A DNA stretch of 64,000 nt from Bacillus litorisediminis (GTDB lineage: Bacteria > Bacillota > Bacilli > Bacillales > JC228), in contig NZ_JAKZKT010000007.1 of NCBI RefSeq assembly GCF_022808645.1, positions 62,001 through 126,000 on the forward strand, in the 5' to 3' direction. Within the stretch, counting starts at the first letter, position 1, and every line of letters begins with the position of its first letter. Under the pieces are notes generated by a model, which saw only the letters and a program-made list of their open reading frames with translations, did not search any database and was not told where the DNA came from. Both the position numbers and the translations under genes were made by a program. Shown one piece after another: positions 1-9,018 of the stretch.

Positions 1-135
1 TGACTGATAGAACTCTTGGTTTGACCGATAGAATCTCTGTTTTGACCGATAAACATCCTGATTCGACTGATAGAACTTGTTTTAGACCGATAAAACAAGA
101 TTTTGACTGATAAAACAAGATTTTGACCGATAGAT
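1..135. repeat. 20-nt periodic repeat array, family A, copy 1 (runs off left edge)
   Basis: Tandem degenerate units of about 20 nt built on TTTTGACCGATAGAA, read on the plus strand. About six units are inside the window and the array continues to the left. It lies just beyond the 3' end of the minus-strand M14 peptidase gene and its terminator. The same family occurs at 21.3-21.8 kb and 43.6-44.5 kb in the same orientation. No coding function is apparent. Confidence 0.9.
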
Positions 136-188
136 TTTTTTAGCAGCACCTGTCACTACCAGCCAATTAAGTAAAATTTATAATACCA

Positions 189-228
189 GTAAAAAAGAGA
201 ATCGCACCAAAAGGGTGAGATTCTCTTA
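189..228 (-). terminator. Rho-independent terminator of the M14 peptidase gene
   Basis: Inverted repeat: AGAGAATC (196-203) pairs with GATTCTCT (219-226), extended inward by CACC/GGGTG. On the minus strand it is followed by a run of T (complement of 190-195). It is placed 26 bases after the stop codon of the upstream gene. Confidence 0.85.
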
Positions 229-253
229 AGAAAAATTACATCTACATATCAGC

Positions 254-3064
254 TTAATCTCTGTCTCTTCCAATCTCAAAGAAGGATTTTTCTACTTTAT
301 TGCTTTGAGTCTTCCATTGTTTTTCCTTCACTTTACCTTTGCCTTTCTTTTCAGCCTCAGAACCGACCGAATCATAGATGCTGTTTGCTAGGAATCTGTA
401 GCTATATTGAGTGTGTCCTCTAAAGGAAAGGTCATTGGCAAACAGGGTAATCGTTGCATCTTCAAAGTCCTGAGTGAAGGCCATAATTTGTCCCTTCGCA
501 TTTTCATGTCCTGGCCACCATCCAGAAACGTAGAAGTCATCACTGTTGCTAAAGGTAGCCAATACCTCGGCATCTTCAGGCACAGAGGTAATCCATGCCC
601 CGTAAGCTGTATAAAGAAGCTCATCCGTCTCATAACCAGAGGTCAGTATGTGGTCATTGACTTTAGCTTTCACTAGCCCTTCATGGCCGTTTCTTGTGTA
701 ATCAAAATCATACCCTGGAAGCAGCCCGCTGTTTTTCACCGCATTTAATGCGTTTACACCAATACCGACATAGGATTTTTCTGGCAGGAAATCGGCATTA
801 AAGCTGCTATTGTCGCTAATGATTACATCCGCGTCTGCAGGGTTGACGAGAGTAAATCCGAGTTCTTGTAACGAGTATTTCAATTGTGAAGACCCCGTGA
901 CGGCCACCTTTGGCTGTGAGATTTGCTCTGTTTTTAGTGAATTGGAGCTGCCGAATGGCCGTGCCTCAAAATAGTAGTTTTTCCCGTAAGCTTTTAAATC
1001 TTTTGTACTGACAATATAGTCTCCTTTGGCTACACCCGCTTTTGTTTCAATGGCTCTTTCTACAACAGCTCCATTTTCAAGGAGCTCATTTACAAGTTTG
1101 ATCGTATCATTGTTGGAGTTGGACAACACTTGCTTTGGCGCATTTCCTTCGATTTTGCCTGTTGGCAATGTTACGCTTTCTACTTCTTTCATATTTTGTT
1201 CAAAAGCACCAGGCTGACGAATTTCATGGATATCAAATCCTCTCAGTGCAGGGAAGTTCACGACAACCGGATCGTACATAGCTCCCCAGTCTGAGACATC
1301 CTCACCTTTATAGAGCATGGCATTGGCCAGACCGCGTTTTGCCTGATTCATCGGAATAACAAATGTACCTTTAGGATACAAGACCCCGTTGACTTTGATA
1401 TTTTTAGTGGTTTGTTCAACCTTGACACCGTTGCGAAGCAGATATTCAACCATTTTATATGCTTCAAGATTATTTTTTTGTTCGTTTTCATCGGTTGGGA
1501 TTGCATAATAGTCCGGGAAGAAGTTTTCGTTTTCCCCTCTTATACGCCCGATCTCTTCACCGAGAGCATTGACAAAATACGGATCGACCGCGCGGTTATC
1601 TTCACCGTTGATACCGCGTTTAAAAATTTCAAGCTGGTCCTTGTATAACTGATCCTTATTTTCGGTTACATATAAGACAGCCCCCAGACCGGCACCTACC
1701 ATTGCACGAAGACCTTCCTGGCTTAACGCCGGAACTTCAATTGTATGGCCGAACGAGCCGTGCAGCATCGCATACATGGCCGTGTAGGCAGGAGTCATAT
1801 CATCCCAGCCATCCTTATAATCGAGAGCCGGAATTAAATAAGAATTGTAAGCAGAGTTTGCGATTCCGGCCTGTCCCATCGCATGGGCCTGTTCAATCAT
1901 ATTGTTGTAAAGCAAATCATATTCAAAGTTTGGATTATGCGGAGGGGTGGTCGGTTCTATTAAAAATCCGCCTACATAACCATGCATATCAAGGAAGGAC
2001 AGCGGTGACCATTTGGCGATTTCCTGAGTTACTTCCTGGGTTTCAATTTGTGTTTGATAGTGATTGTCACGATTCAGGTCAAATCCATTGGCATTGGCTC
2101 TCGTATTAGCCACCCTTCCGTCAGGGTTATTTGTAAACATATAAAGGAAAATCACTTCATCCAGAACCTCATCCACATTAAGTGAAACCGTTTCTTCTTG
2201 ACCATTTTCCCCAGTTTTAAAGGTTACTTCATCCTCCAGAGCAAATTTTTTCAATAATTCAACCTGAGCATCGACCCCTTCCACCTCATCAGGATGAATA
2301 TTATTAATCCAAACCGGAACCTGATAGTCACCCATTGTGCCGTTTTCCAATTTTTCTATTAAACTCTCAGGATTTTCTAACGCCGCTGGCAGCGTTTCAT
2401 TTAAATACTTGTCAACGGCTTCCTTATCTCTAGCTAAAATAACAAAGTGAAGGTCACGCCCTTGTACAGACTTGCCAAGACTTTGATACTCTAAATATCG
2501 ATCATTACTGGTGCTAGCTTGTTCAAAGATCTGATCAATTTCAGGTTTTAACTGATCATAAAACCGAAATTCATCGTAGACATTCAGCTTGACCGTTGCT
2601 TTTGCCTTCATTCCATCAGGACTAAGCAAAGCCAGTTCATAATCACCGATAAACTGCTGATATTGAGTCCGAATCGTTCGGTTTGACAGATTGTCACTGT
2701 TAAACAGAAGACCAAATTCTAATGTGGCCGCAATCGTCGTTGTTCCATCGATATAATGCGGTTCCTCGATCACCGTAATAAAGGGATCACCGTTAAAATG
2801 GGTTCCGCTTGTCCACTTTCTCCATTCCGAAAGACTTTTGCCCCCGAATTGAAACTCCAGTTGGCTTAAATCAATGGTCTCTCCGAAATCAGCTTGAACC
2901 TCAACTGTTCTAGCTTCAGTAAGCGAGAATAAATCCCTGCTTACCTCCAGCTCCACCACATTGTTCTGTTCCGCTGCTTCATTTGCAAGAACAGAAGAAG
3001 AGACCTGTGTAAGGATGGATAACATCATTAAAAGTATGGTCCAGCGTATGAAATGCTTTCTCAT
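254..3064 (-). CDS. Secreted M14-family zinc carboxypeptidase (936 aa)
   Basis: Probably exported by an N-terminal signal peptide (residues 1-28, ending near VLANEA) and cleaves C-terminal residues from peptides outside the cell. M14 zinc site: H257-P-D-E260 and H361 in LDMHG. Substrate-binding motifs are NPDGR (313-317) and NGFDLNRD (326-333). Likely catalytic Glu443 lies in HTIEVPAL. The catalytic domain spans about 165-480. The last ~430 residues form an extra region whose end looks like a Rossmann/class-I-amidotransferase-like fold (inference), making it much longer than a simple carboxypeptidase. The ATG has an AAAGGGAGA ribosome site. A terminator separates it from the upstream YkvI gene, so it is probably transcribed alone, but it sits beside genes for peptide and amino-acid use. 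A murein-peptide or protein-peptide substrate is possible but not shown. Confidence 0.85.
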   Translation of the reverse strand: MRKHFIRWTILLMMLSILTQVSSSVLANEAAEQNNVVELEVSRDLFSLTEARTVEVQADFGETIDLSQLEFQFGGKSLSEWRKWTSGTHFNGDPFITVIEEPHYIDGTTTIAATLEFGLLFNSDNLSNRTIRTQYQQFIGDYELALLSPDGMKAKATVKLNVYDEFRFYDQLKPEIDQIFEQASTSNDRYLEYQSLGKSVQGRDLHFVILARDKEAVDKYLNETLPAALENPESLIEKLENGTMGDYQVPVWINNIHPDEVEGVDAQVELLKKFALEDEVTFKTGENGQEETVSLNVDEVLDEVIFLYMFTNNPDGRVANTRANANGFDLNRDNHYQTQIETQEVTQEIAKWSPLSFLDMHGYVGGFLIEPTTPPHNPNFEYDLLYNNMIEQAHAMGQAGIANSAYNSYLIPALDYKDGWDDMTPAYTAMYAMLHGSFGHTIEVPALSQEGLRAMVGAGLGAVLYVTENKDQLYKDQLEIFKRGINGEDNRAVDPYFVNALGEEIGRIRGENENFFPDYYAIPTDENEQKNNLEAYKMVEYLLRNGVKVEQTTKNIKVNGVLYPKGTFVIPMNQAKRGLANAMLYKGEDVSDWGAMYDPVVVNFPALRGFDIHEIRQPGAFEQNMKEVESVTLPTGKIEGNAPKQVLSNSNNDTIKLVNELLENGAVVERAIETKAGVAKGDYIVSTKDLKAYGKNYYFEARPFGSSNSLKTEQISQPKVAVTGSSQLKYSLQELGFTLVNPADADVIISDNSSFNADFLPEKSYVGIGVNALNAVKNSGLLPGYDFDYTRNGHEGLVKAKVNDHILTSGYETDELLYTAYGAWITSVPEDAEVLATFSNSDDFYVSGWWPGHENAKGQIMAFTQDFEDATITLFANDLSFRGHTQYSYRFLANSIYDSVGSEAEKKGKGKVKEKQWKTQSNKVEKSFFEIGRDRD

Positions 3065-3249
3065 AAAATCTCCCTTTCTATGTAAGAACTATATTATTAT
3101 ATAATCATACATTACTAGGAATAAAAATACATAGAGGGAAAAATGGGATTTTGCAACTTCTTCAAAAAACAGTAGAATGGTAGTAGTTCTAAAGTTGTTT
3201 GCGGTATTGAATTTTGGCATAGGCAGATGTATTTCTATGCAGAACAAAA

Positions 3250-3280
3250 AAGGCAAGGGAACTTTTTCCCTTGCCTTCTT
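3250..3280 (-). terminator. Terminator of the rpiR-M20-GNAT-NSAR-ykvI operon
   Basis: AAGGCAAGGGAA (3250-3261) and TTCCCTTGCCTT (3266-3277) form a perfect 12-bp stem with a 4-nt loop. On the minus strand a T-run follows (complement of 3246-3250). It lies 12 nt after the stop codon of the YkvI-like gene and marks the end of the five-gene operon. Confidence 0.9.
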
Positions 3281-3291
3281 CCGTTTTTTCA

Positions 3292-4443
3292 TTATGCAAC
3301 CGTTGATTCTTTTGTATCCGCCTTTTCCTTATGTTTAATAATCCGGACAATACCAATAGTCAGGAATGGAATTGCATACACAGCAATCATTCCATATGCC
3401 AACCATGTGTATCCGATTGAAATTAAATCAATGATGCCAAATTGTGAGAAGAGAATGGCTAAAACCAAGGCTGCTATGGCAATAACCGCATTTTGATTTT
3501 TGTTTAGAGTTGTTCCTTTTCGCTCCTCCATGTGGGAGTTGACCCGATCGATAAAGGCATGAATCATCCCAGTTGCAGTTTCAACCAATGTCCAGCCGAC
3601 TACTATTCCAAAAAGAATCACTACCCATGAACCGTATCCATCCAGCATCACAAGCCAAGGAACTGTAGCGCTTAGTACTTCGTCAGATGGATAATATCCA
3701 ATGATACTTACATAGGTTAAGAACCAAGGAATTGTCATTAAAATACCAGCCACAATTCCGGAAATGACGGTATCCTTTCTGGATTGTTGCCTTTTTACTG
3801 TAAATAGCGCTGCCGGATAAACCGCAAGATTATATCCAACATAAAGGATACCGGTCCATAACACAGCTAAAATACTAACATCCCCGCCCACATAGCTTGT
3901 ATCACCTGACGCTAAAACCTGTCGGGCATGGTCCCAAGTATTAGAAACGACTAAAATACTAAAAATAATATACCCTGCAAAAAGTGCAACAGTTCCCCAT
4001 GTTTTAAACTTTTCAATGAGTCCGGATCCATAGAAATTTAAAATTCCTACTAAAATCGTAATTAAAATCACACCTACCCAATAATTAAGACCGAGGGTAC
4101 CTTTTAATATTTCCCCAGTTGCCGAAGCCATGACAGCTATAATCAGAATCGCAAGCAATAGATATAAAACATCAAATAATACCCAAAACCGACCAATTAC
4201 AGCTTGCAGCAAACTTCGATAATCAAAAGCTTTGTACATACGGGCCAGTTCAAAGCTTACTATAGCCATCACTGTAAATCCAATAAAAATTCCAACTCCG
4301 CCCAGCCAGCCCAGGGCGCCGTATTTAGCTCCATACTCTACAATTTCTCTTCCTGTGGCAAACCCTCCTCCGATTAATACGGATTGGAGGATGATGCCAG
4401 GGAGGATCAGTCTTCCGAAAGCACCATTGATAAAGTTATTCAT
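3292..4443 (-). CDS. YkvI-type integral membrane transporter (APC-like)
   Basis: A 383-aa hydrophobic protein with about ten predicted membrane segments and a glycine-rich first helix (QSVLIGGGFATGREIVEYG), typical of the YkvI/COG3949 family. That family is related to amino acid/cation symporters of the APC superfamily, and its substrate is not established. The ATG is preceded by AAGGAG. It starts 22 nt after the stop of the racemase gene and is followed directly by a strong terminator, so it is the last gene of the rpiR-M20-GNAT-NSAR operon. Context suggests it moves an amino acid or an N-acyl-amino acid linked to the D- to L-amino acid pathway. Direction of transport cannot be read from the sequence. 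Confidence 0.8.
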   Translation of the reverse strand: MNNFINGAFGRLILPGIILQSVLIGGGFATGREIVEYGAKYGALGWLGGVGIFIGFTVMAIVSFELARMYKAFDYRSLLQAVIGRFWVLFDVLYLLLAILIIAVMASATGEILKGTLGLNYWVGVILITILVGILNFYGSGLIEKFKTWGTVALFAGYIIFSILVVSNTWDHARQVLASGDTSYVGGDVSILAVLWTGILYVGYNLAVYPAALFTVKRQQSRKDTVISGIVAGILMTIPWFLTYVSIIGYYPSDEVLSATVPWLVMLDGYGSWVVILFGIVVGWTLVETATGMIHAFIDRVNSHMEERKGTTLNKNQNAVIAIAALVLAILFSQFGIIDLISIGYTWLAYGMIAVYAIPFLTIGIVRIIKHKEKADTKESTVA

Positions 4444-4465
4444 GATGTCAGCTCCTTGTCAATTA

Positions 4466-5581
4466 TTAAAACGTAAACACCTTCTTTGAAACAGTAAAGT
4501 CTTCTAAGGCTTTACGGTCAATCTCGTACCCAATGCCAGGTGCATCCGGTACTTGAATCATCCCGTCTACTGCCACTACTTCCGGCTGGATAATATCTTT
4601 TTCCCAATAGCGAGAAGAGCCCGCTGTATCCCCAGGCAGAATAAATTGATCCAGTGTGGTCAGTGCAATATTGTGAGCTCTCCCCACACCTGCCTCAAGC
4701 ATGCCGCCGCACCAGACGGCGATATTGTTGGCTTTACAAAAATCATGAATTCTTTTTGATTCCGTTAACCCGCCAACCCTTCCAATTTTAATATTGATAA
4801 TTTTACAGCTTCCCAGTTCAATCGCTTTGCGGGCATCGTCAAACGAGTGAATGCTTTCATCCAGGCAGACAGGCGTTTCAATTTCTTTTTGCAATAAGGC
4901 ATGGTCCACGATATCATCATGTTCAAGCGGCTGTTCGATCATCATTAAATCGAGCTCGTCCAATTGCTTTAAATGATCAATATCCTTTAGTGTATAAGCG
5001 GAATTTGCATCAGCCATGATCGGCATTGTCGGGAAGTGCTTTCGTACCTCGCGTAAAACATCGACATCCCAGCCGGGCTTGATTTTGATTTTCATCCGTT
5101 TGTATCCTTCTGCTGCTGCCCACTCGATGGTATTGAGCAGATCTTTTACAGACGGCTGGATCCCGATGCTGATTCCGACTTCGATCTCTTTTTTCTCACC
5201 GCCAAGGGCTTTGGCAAGAGACATCTGATTTCGTTTTGCGTATAAATCCCAAACCGCTCCTTCAATCGCGGCCTTTGCCATATTATTTCTGCGAATCGGT
5301 GCAAACAGGCTGGTAACCTCATCAGGGTGTGAAACGGAATTCTGTTTTAACAGTGGAATTAAAAAATCCTCCATTACATGTTCATTGGTTCCAACCGTTT
5401 CCTCGCTGTACCATGGGCTTGAAAAGGCGACTGATTCACCAAATCCACGGCAGCCATCCTTATCCACCATTTCAATGACAAAAAAGTCCTTTTCCTGAAA
5501 TGTCCCAAAACTTGTTGTAAATGGACTTTTTAAATTCATACGGAGTTTGTGCAAAATAATTTGTGATATTGGCAGTGTCAA
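4466..5581 (-). CDS. N-succinylamino acid racemase / o-succinylbenzoate synthase family (enolase superfamily)
   Basis: A 371-aa enolase-superfamily enzyme of the MenC/NSAR branch, predicted to racemize N-succinyl-amino acids. All catalytic features are present: KxK base K164-I-K166, metal ligands D191, E216 and D241, and the opposite-face lysine K265 in [10 protein letters not shown]. The capping-domain start ([10 protein letters not shown]) is also typical of the family. Start is TTG with AGGAGG 9 nt upstream. The upstream gene encodes a GNAT transferase (13-nt gap) and the one before it an M20 amidohydrolase. This is the combination described for Geobacillus kaustophilus in irreversible D- to L-amino acid conversion. 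No other men genes are nearby, which argues against a main role in menaquinone synthesis, although the enzyme may keep OSBS activity. Confidence 0.85.
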   Translation of the reverse strand: MTLPISQIILHKLRMNLKSPFTTSFGTFQEKDFFVIEMVDKDGCRGFGESVAFSSPWYSEETVGTNEHVMEDFLIPLLKQNSVSHPDEVTSLFAPIRRNNMAKAAIEGAVWDLYAKRNQMSLAKALGGEKKEIEVGISIGIQPSVKDLLNTIEWAAAEGYKRMKIKIKPGWDVDVLREVRKHFPTMPIMADANSAYTLKDIDHLKQLDELDLMMIEQPLEHDDIVDHALLQKEIETPVCLDESIHSFDDARKAIELGSCKIINIKIGRVGGLTESKRIHDFCKANNIAVWCGGMLEAGVGRAHNIALTTLDQFILPGDTAGSSRYWEKDIIQPEVVAVDGMIQVPDAPGIGYEIDRKALEDFTVSKKVFTF

Positions 5582-5594
5582 AGCTATGTCCCTC

Positions 5595-6428
5595 CTACTT
5601 TAAATCTAAACGATCACGTAATGTAAAACGGTAATAACTAACTTGCTTTTCCGAATCACGGATTAGATTATCCCCTACAAAACCATGAGCCATTAAAAGT
5701 TGAAATACTTCTCTTGTTTGAAGCCTCCAGTCGAGCGCCAATTCAAAGTCATTGTTTTTGATACTTTGAAAATCTCCTGGAATCGGTACGAGCCAGCCAT
5801 CGACTGTTGGATCGAAGGTTACCTCCTGATTTTTACCCAACACATAAGGATAACCAGCCTGATTGATTTCTGTTAGCAACAGAATTTTTTTGGAGTCAAT
5901 CGCATCGTGTTTAGGCTTATGCTCAGACACATACTTGCTCTTAATCCACCATTCCACTTTAAAGCGGTCGGTAGGCAGTCCGGCATTTTGGGCATCCTCC
6001 ATCATTCCATAATGATTTTCCGAATAGCTTCCTGCAATCCCGCCGAGCTTATGTAGATTTAAATATGCATTAACACCCAGCAATGGGTCAAAGGTCCAGG
6101 TAATAAACGAATATCCCATCTCAATGGCGAGTTCACGTTGTTTCTGTTTTAATTTCTCACCGATCCCTGATTTTTGGTAGTCACTGTGGATCCCGAGCAT
6201 ATGTGAACAGAGGTATACCTGTCCTTCTTTAAATCCCGGAAAGCTATATTGAAACCCAACGAGCTTTTCCCCATCATAGGCGCCTATCACAAGTCCGCCA
6301 TTTTTAACGGCCGTATGGGTTTGATGAACCGGAGTAGCCGGTGGACCCCAAACATGCTCTTCAAGCTCGGCCACCTCTCGCATTTCCTGCAATGAAGTCA
6401 ATGTTCGGATTTTTATCGATTCCTTCAT
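5595..6428 (-). CDS. GNAT-family acyltransferase, probable D-amino acid N-succinyltransferase
   Basis: A 277-aa protein of the COG3375-type GNAT superfamily. The acyl-CoA pyrophosphate-binding loop is visible as QKSGIG (residues 85-90), followed by the expected helix. The C-terminal ~100 residues form a family-specific extension. In NSAR gene clusters this enzyme transfers succinyl from succinyl-CoA to the alpha-amino group of D-amino acids, giving the racemase its substrate. Specificity here is inferred from the operon only. It starts 3 nt after the stop of the M20 gene and ends 13 nt before the racemase, so translation is probably coupled. ATG start with AGGGAG upstream. Confidence 0.8.
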   Translation of the reverse strand: MKESIKIRTLTSLQEMREVAELEEHVWGPPATPVHQTHTAVKNGGLVIGAYDGEKLVGFQYSFPGFKEGQVYLCSHMLGIHSDYQKSGIGEKLKQKQRELAIEMGYSFITWTFDPLLGVNAYLNLHKLGGIAGSYSENHYGMMEDAQNAGLPTDRFKVEWWIKSKYVSEHKPKHDAIDSKKILLLTEINQAGYPYVLGKNQEVTFDPTVDGWLVPIPGDFQSIKNNDFELALDWRLQTREVFQLLMAHGFVGDNLIRDSEKQVSYYRFTLRDRLDLK

Positions 6429-6431
6429 CTC

Positions 6432-7562
6432 TTACTCCCTGCTTTCGTCTAATGTTTCAACAATAGCCGCTGTTAAAATCTGAACCCCATTCATTAATGC
6501 ATCATGATTAAAGGTCATATTCGGATGATGCAGCCCCGGCTTAAGGTCACAGCCTAGACCAAGCATCGTTGCTTTTAGATGCGGACGTTTAATCGTATAA
6601 AAATGAAAATCATCCCCTCCCGTTGTTATAAGAGGAGGTTTTACATTTTCTTTCCCCAGAACGGCTTCAATCGCCTTTTGAAGTTTCGCTTGGGCTTCTT
6701 CATTGGGAACTGCTGCTGCCACATTAGCTCCGGTCTCCAATTCAATTGTAACCCCATGATATTGAGCCAGCATTGCAGCACCCGCTTCAATTCTTTCAAC
6801 CAACGCCTCCATGATCTCATTCGTTTGTGAACGGATATCTAAACTAAAGGTCGCAGAGCCTGGAATAATGTTAGAGCTTTCGCCGCCTGCCTGAAATGCT
6901 GTCATTTTGGCGGAGTAGGGAACCATCGGATCAAGATGGATGCCGTGAATCATTTTCACAAGGTCAGCTCCAACCTCAATCGCATTGGCTGTTAAATGAG
7001 GACGGGCACCATGGCTATCCTCCCCTGTTATTTTGCCTCTAATAAAACGGGCTGCTCCATGAAGGATAACAGGTGATGCTGTACCGTGCGGGATTTCCTG
7101 AATTGGCCGGAGATGAACACCATACAGATAATCTGCATCATCTACGACGCCCTTTTCTACCATTTTTAGTGCACCGGTTCCCTTTTCTTCAGCTGGCTGA
7201 AAAATAAAGCGTACCGTCCCTTTTAGTTTTTTATTTTTCAAAGAATATAAAACTCCCAGAACCATTGCCATATGGGCATCATGACCGCACGAATGATTAG
7301 CGCGGAACTCTCCCTCTACTTCCTGCCAAAGAGCATCAATATCGGCACGGACGGCCACCACGGGTTTCCCTTCACCTATTTCGCCAATTACTCCGGTACA
7401 ATCCGGAAATGTCTGTACCCGACAGCCATTTTCTTGTAAAATCGAAGCAATGTAGACGGTCGTTTCAACTTCCTTCCAGCTCACCTCCGGATGGGTGTGG
7501 AGGTGTTGGAATATATGTAAAACCTTTTCCTTTAATTGATTGGTAAAAACTTCAGTCACCAT
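6432..7562 (-). CDS. M20D amidohydrolase, probable N-succinyl-L-amino acid desuccinylase
   Basis: A 376-aa metal-dependent amidohydrolase of the aminoacylase/diaminopimelate-deacetylase type. Metal ligands visible are C92-G-H94 (SCGHDAHM), the acidic pair E125/E126 in PAEEKGTG, H150 in YGVHLRP, and a C-terminal histidine in LHHPN. The dimerisation (lid) domain occupies roughly 175-290. In NSAR operons this enzyme hydrolyses the N-succinyl-L-amino acid, making the D- to L- conversion irreversible. The alternative is a generic N-acyl-amino acid or IAA-amino acid hydrolase. ATG start with AGAAGG upstream. The gene follows rpiR by 18 nt. Confidence 0.85.
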   Translation of the reverse strand: MVTEVFTNQLKEKVLHIFQHLHTHPEVSWKEVETTVYIASILQENGCRVQTFPDCTGVIGEIGEGKPVVAVRADIDALWQEVEGEFRANHSCGHDAHMAMVLGVLYSLKNKKLKGTVRFIFQPAEEKGTGALKMVEKGVVDDADYLYGVHLRPIQEIPHGTASPVILHGAARFIRGKITGEDSHGARPHLTANAIEVGADLVKMIHGIHLDPMVPYSAKMTAFQAGGESSNIIPGSATFSLDIRSQTNEIMEALVERIEAGAAMLAQYHGVTIELETGANVAAAVPNEEAQAKLQKAIEAVLGKENVKPPLITTGGDDFHFYTIKRPHLKATMLGLGCDLKPGLHHPNMTFNHDALMNGVQILTAAIVETLDESRE

Positions 7563-7580
7563 TTTGAACCTTCTTTCTCG

Positions 7581-8429
7581 TTATTTAACAAAATAATGAT
7601 CCAGCTGAACGGACTCAAATCTCTTTCTTCGTCTTTCAAACTCCTCCCCGTTTTGCACGGCGACGCCGGCTACCATAGCATTTACTAATGAAAAAACGGC
7701 AGGAGTTGCATCGAGCGTCGATTGGACAGGAAGCTCAACCGGAAATAATAGATCACAATGCTCTCGAATCGGGGCTACCGCAGAATCGGTTATGCCAATG
7801 ACATAAGCCCCCCGTTTCTTCGCTTCTTTTGCCAGATTAATAGTCTCTAATGCATACCTGTGAAACGAAAAGGCGACCAAAACTTTATTACAATTCATTT
7901 CACTAAACAAAAGAAGAATGTCGTCGTGATTAGAACGGTATTGTTTCACTTTTCCTTGAATCAAATCAAGACTAAAACTAAACCAGCTAGCCAAGGAATA
8001 CGAGGATCGAACCCCAGCCACTAAAACCTGATCCGCAGTCGCCAATCGGTGAACAGCCTGGTGAAAGTCTGTTTCATTTAATTGAGAAGCAACTTTCTCA
8101 ATGTTACGCGCATCCGTAAACATAACCTCTTGTAAAAAATTCCGAGATTCCTTGAATGCGTGTTTGCCAGACTGATAATCCAAAAGACTGCTTCTTCGGT
8201 TCAGAACATCCTCTTGAATCTCCCTTTGGAATCCGCTGTATCCTTTAAATCCGAGAGCCTGACAAAACCGAATCACCGTCGTCTCACTTACCCCGATCAT
8301 CTTGCCAATCTGATCAGCAGGGTAGACAGCAAAAGCCTCCGGATCCTTTAAAAAATAGCCAGCAACCTTTTGAACCCCTTTAGATAGTGTATTAAACTTT
8401 TTCTCAATCGACATCTTCAATTGCTGCAT
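7581..8429 (-). CDS. RpiR-family transcriptional regulator (HTH + SIS)
   Basis: A 282-aa regulator. Residues 1-77 form the RpiR helix-turn-helix (IGKMIGVSETTVIRFCQALGF). Residues ~120-260 form a SIS sugar-isomerase-like domain (VLVAGVRSS). SIS domains in this family normally bind phosphosugars; relatives such as MurR respond to cell-wall sugar phosphates. It heads the operon with M20, GNAT, racemase and YkvI, and so likely controls it. ATG start with TAGGAG 6 nt upstream. Two 12-bp direct repeats overlap the ribosome-site region just upstream and could be its own operator. Confidence 0.85.
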   Translation of the reverse strand: MQQLKMSIEKKFNTLSKGVQKVAGYFLKDPEAFAVYPADQIGKMIGVSETTVIRFCQALGFKGYSGFQREIQEDVLNRRSSLLDYQSGKHAFKESRNFLQEVMFTDARNIEKVASQLNETDFHQAVHRLATADQVLVAGVRSSYSLASWFSFSLDLIQGKVKQYRSNHDDILLLFSEMNCNKVLVAFSFHRYALETINLAKEAKKRGAYVIGITDSAVAPIREHCDLLFPVELPVQSTLDATPAVFSLVNAMVAGVAVQNGEEFERRRKRFESVQLDHYFVK

Positions 8430-8439
8430 GGCAGACTCC

Positions 8440-8466
8440 TATTTTTAAATTTAATATTTTTAAATT
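8440..8466 (-). promoter_or_regulatory. Tandem 12-bp direct repeat upstream of rpiR (candidate operator)
   Basis: TATTTTTAAATT occurs at 8440-8451 and again at 8455-8466, offset by 15 nt, starting 11 nt before the rpiR start codon. Repeats placed in a regulator's own leader suggest autoregulation. The AT-richness means chance cannot be excluded. Confidence 0.35.
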
Positions 8467-8967
8467 GGAGCAAAGCGAAGGAAAAACTTCAATAATTGAC
8501 GGTGTTGAAGGAAATCCTTTTAACGAGGATAACACATATGGTGAATTTTCTCAATATTTTGTTTAATTTTATTTTTTTGAAGTTGCTGCAGTTCAAGGGT
8601 GTGGATGACGTGCGGTATCCTTACATTGAATGTGGAGGTGATAGGGGGATGCGGGTTATATCTATCAATTCACATTTTCACGCTCTTTTGTTTCCATTAA
8701 TTAACAGTTGCGCAATTCAGACCCATTCTTGCGCGTATTTTTCGATTCTTGCGCGTATTTTTTGATTGTTGCGCGCATTTATCGATTCTTGCGCGATTCC
8801 AATACCGAACTAAAGTTAATAGTAAAATCCCCCATTATTAAAACAGAGAATACTAATAAAAATATAAAATATTTAATAAAAATTACTGCGGGATTGCCCC
8901 ACTATAGAGAATGCTTCACTTACTCATAAAAAACTCTCCACGAATTTTTAAAAATTATATAAAAAAT
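8467..8967. repeat. Intergenic region with 20-nt periodic array, family C (TTGCGCG)
   Basis: Between rpiR and oppF. Five copies of TTGCGCG/TTGCGCA start at 8708, 8729, 8749, 8769 and 8789, each followed by an AT-rich tail such as TATTTTTCGATTC. The period is 20-21 nt. The rest of the stretch is AT-rich. Plus-strand open frames here (8496-8765, 8708-8929) cross the array, have no clear start signal and resemble nothing known. Confidence 0.75.
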
Positions 8968-8995
8968 GGCTAGCCCCTGCCCGGGGACTAGCCGC
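8960..8995 (-). terminator. Terminator of the first opp operon
   Basis: GGCTAG (8968-8973) pairs with CTAGCC (8988-8993), with a CCCC/GGGG inner stem. On the minus strand a T-run follows (complement of 8961-8966). It lies about 25 nt after the oppF stop codon. Confidence 0.85.
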
Positions 8996-9018
8996 AAAAC
9001 TAATAATCTATAAAACTC

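Noticed and set aside
3089-3292. 67-codon minus-strand frame before the M14 gene
   Set aside because: It starts inside the YkvI gene end, crosses the terminator stem and has no ribosome site.
4466-5581. menC for menaquinone synthesis
   Set aside because: No other men genes nearby; the GNAT and M20 partners point to the N-succinylamino acid racemase role.
8496-8929. Plus-strand frames of 89 and 73 codons in the rpiR-oppF gap
   Set aside because: They cross the TTGCGCG array, overlap each other and lack start signals or recognisable sequence.
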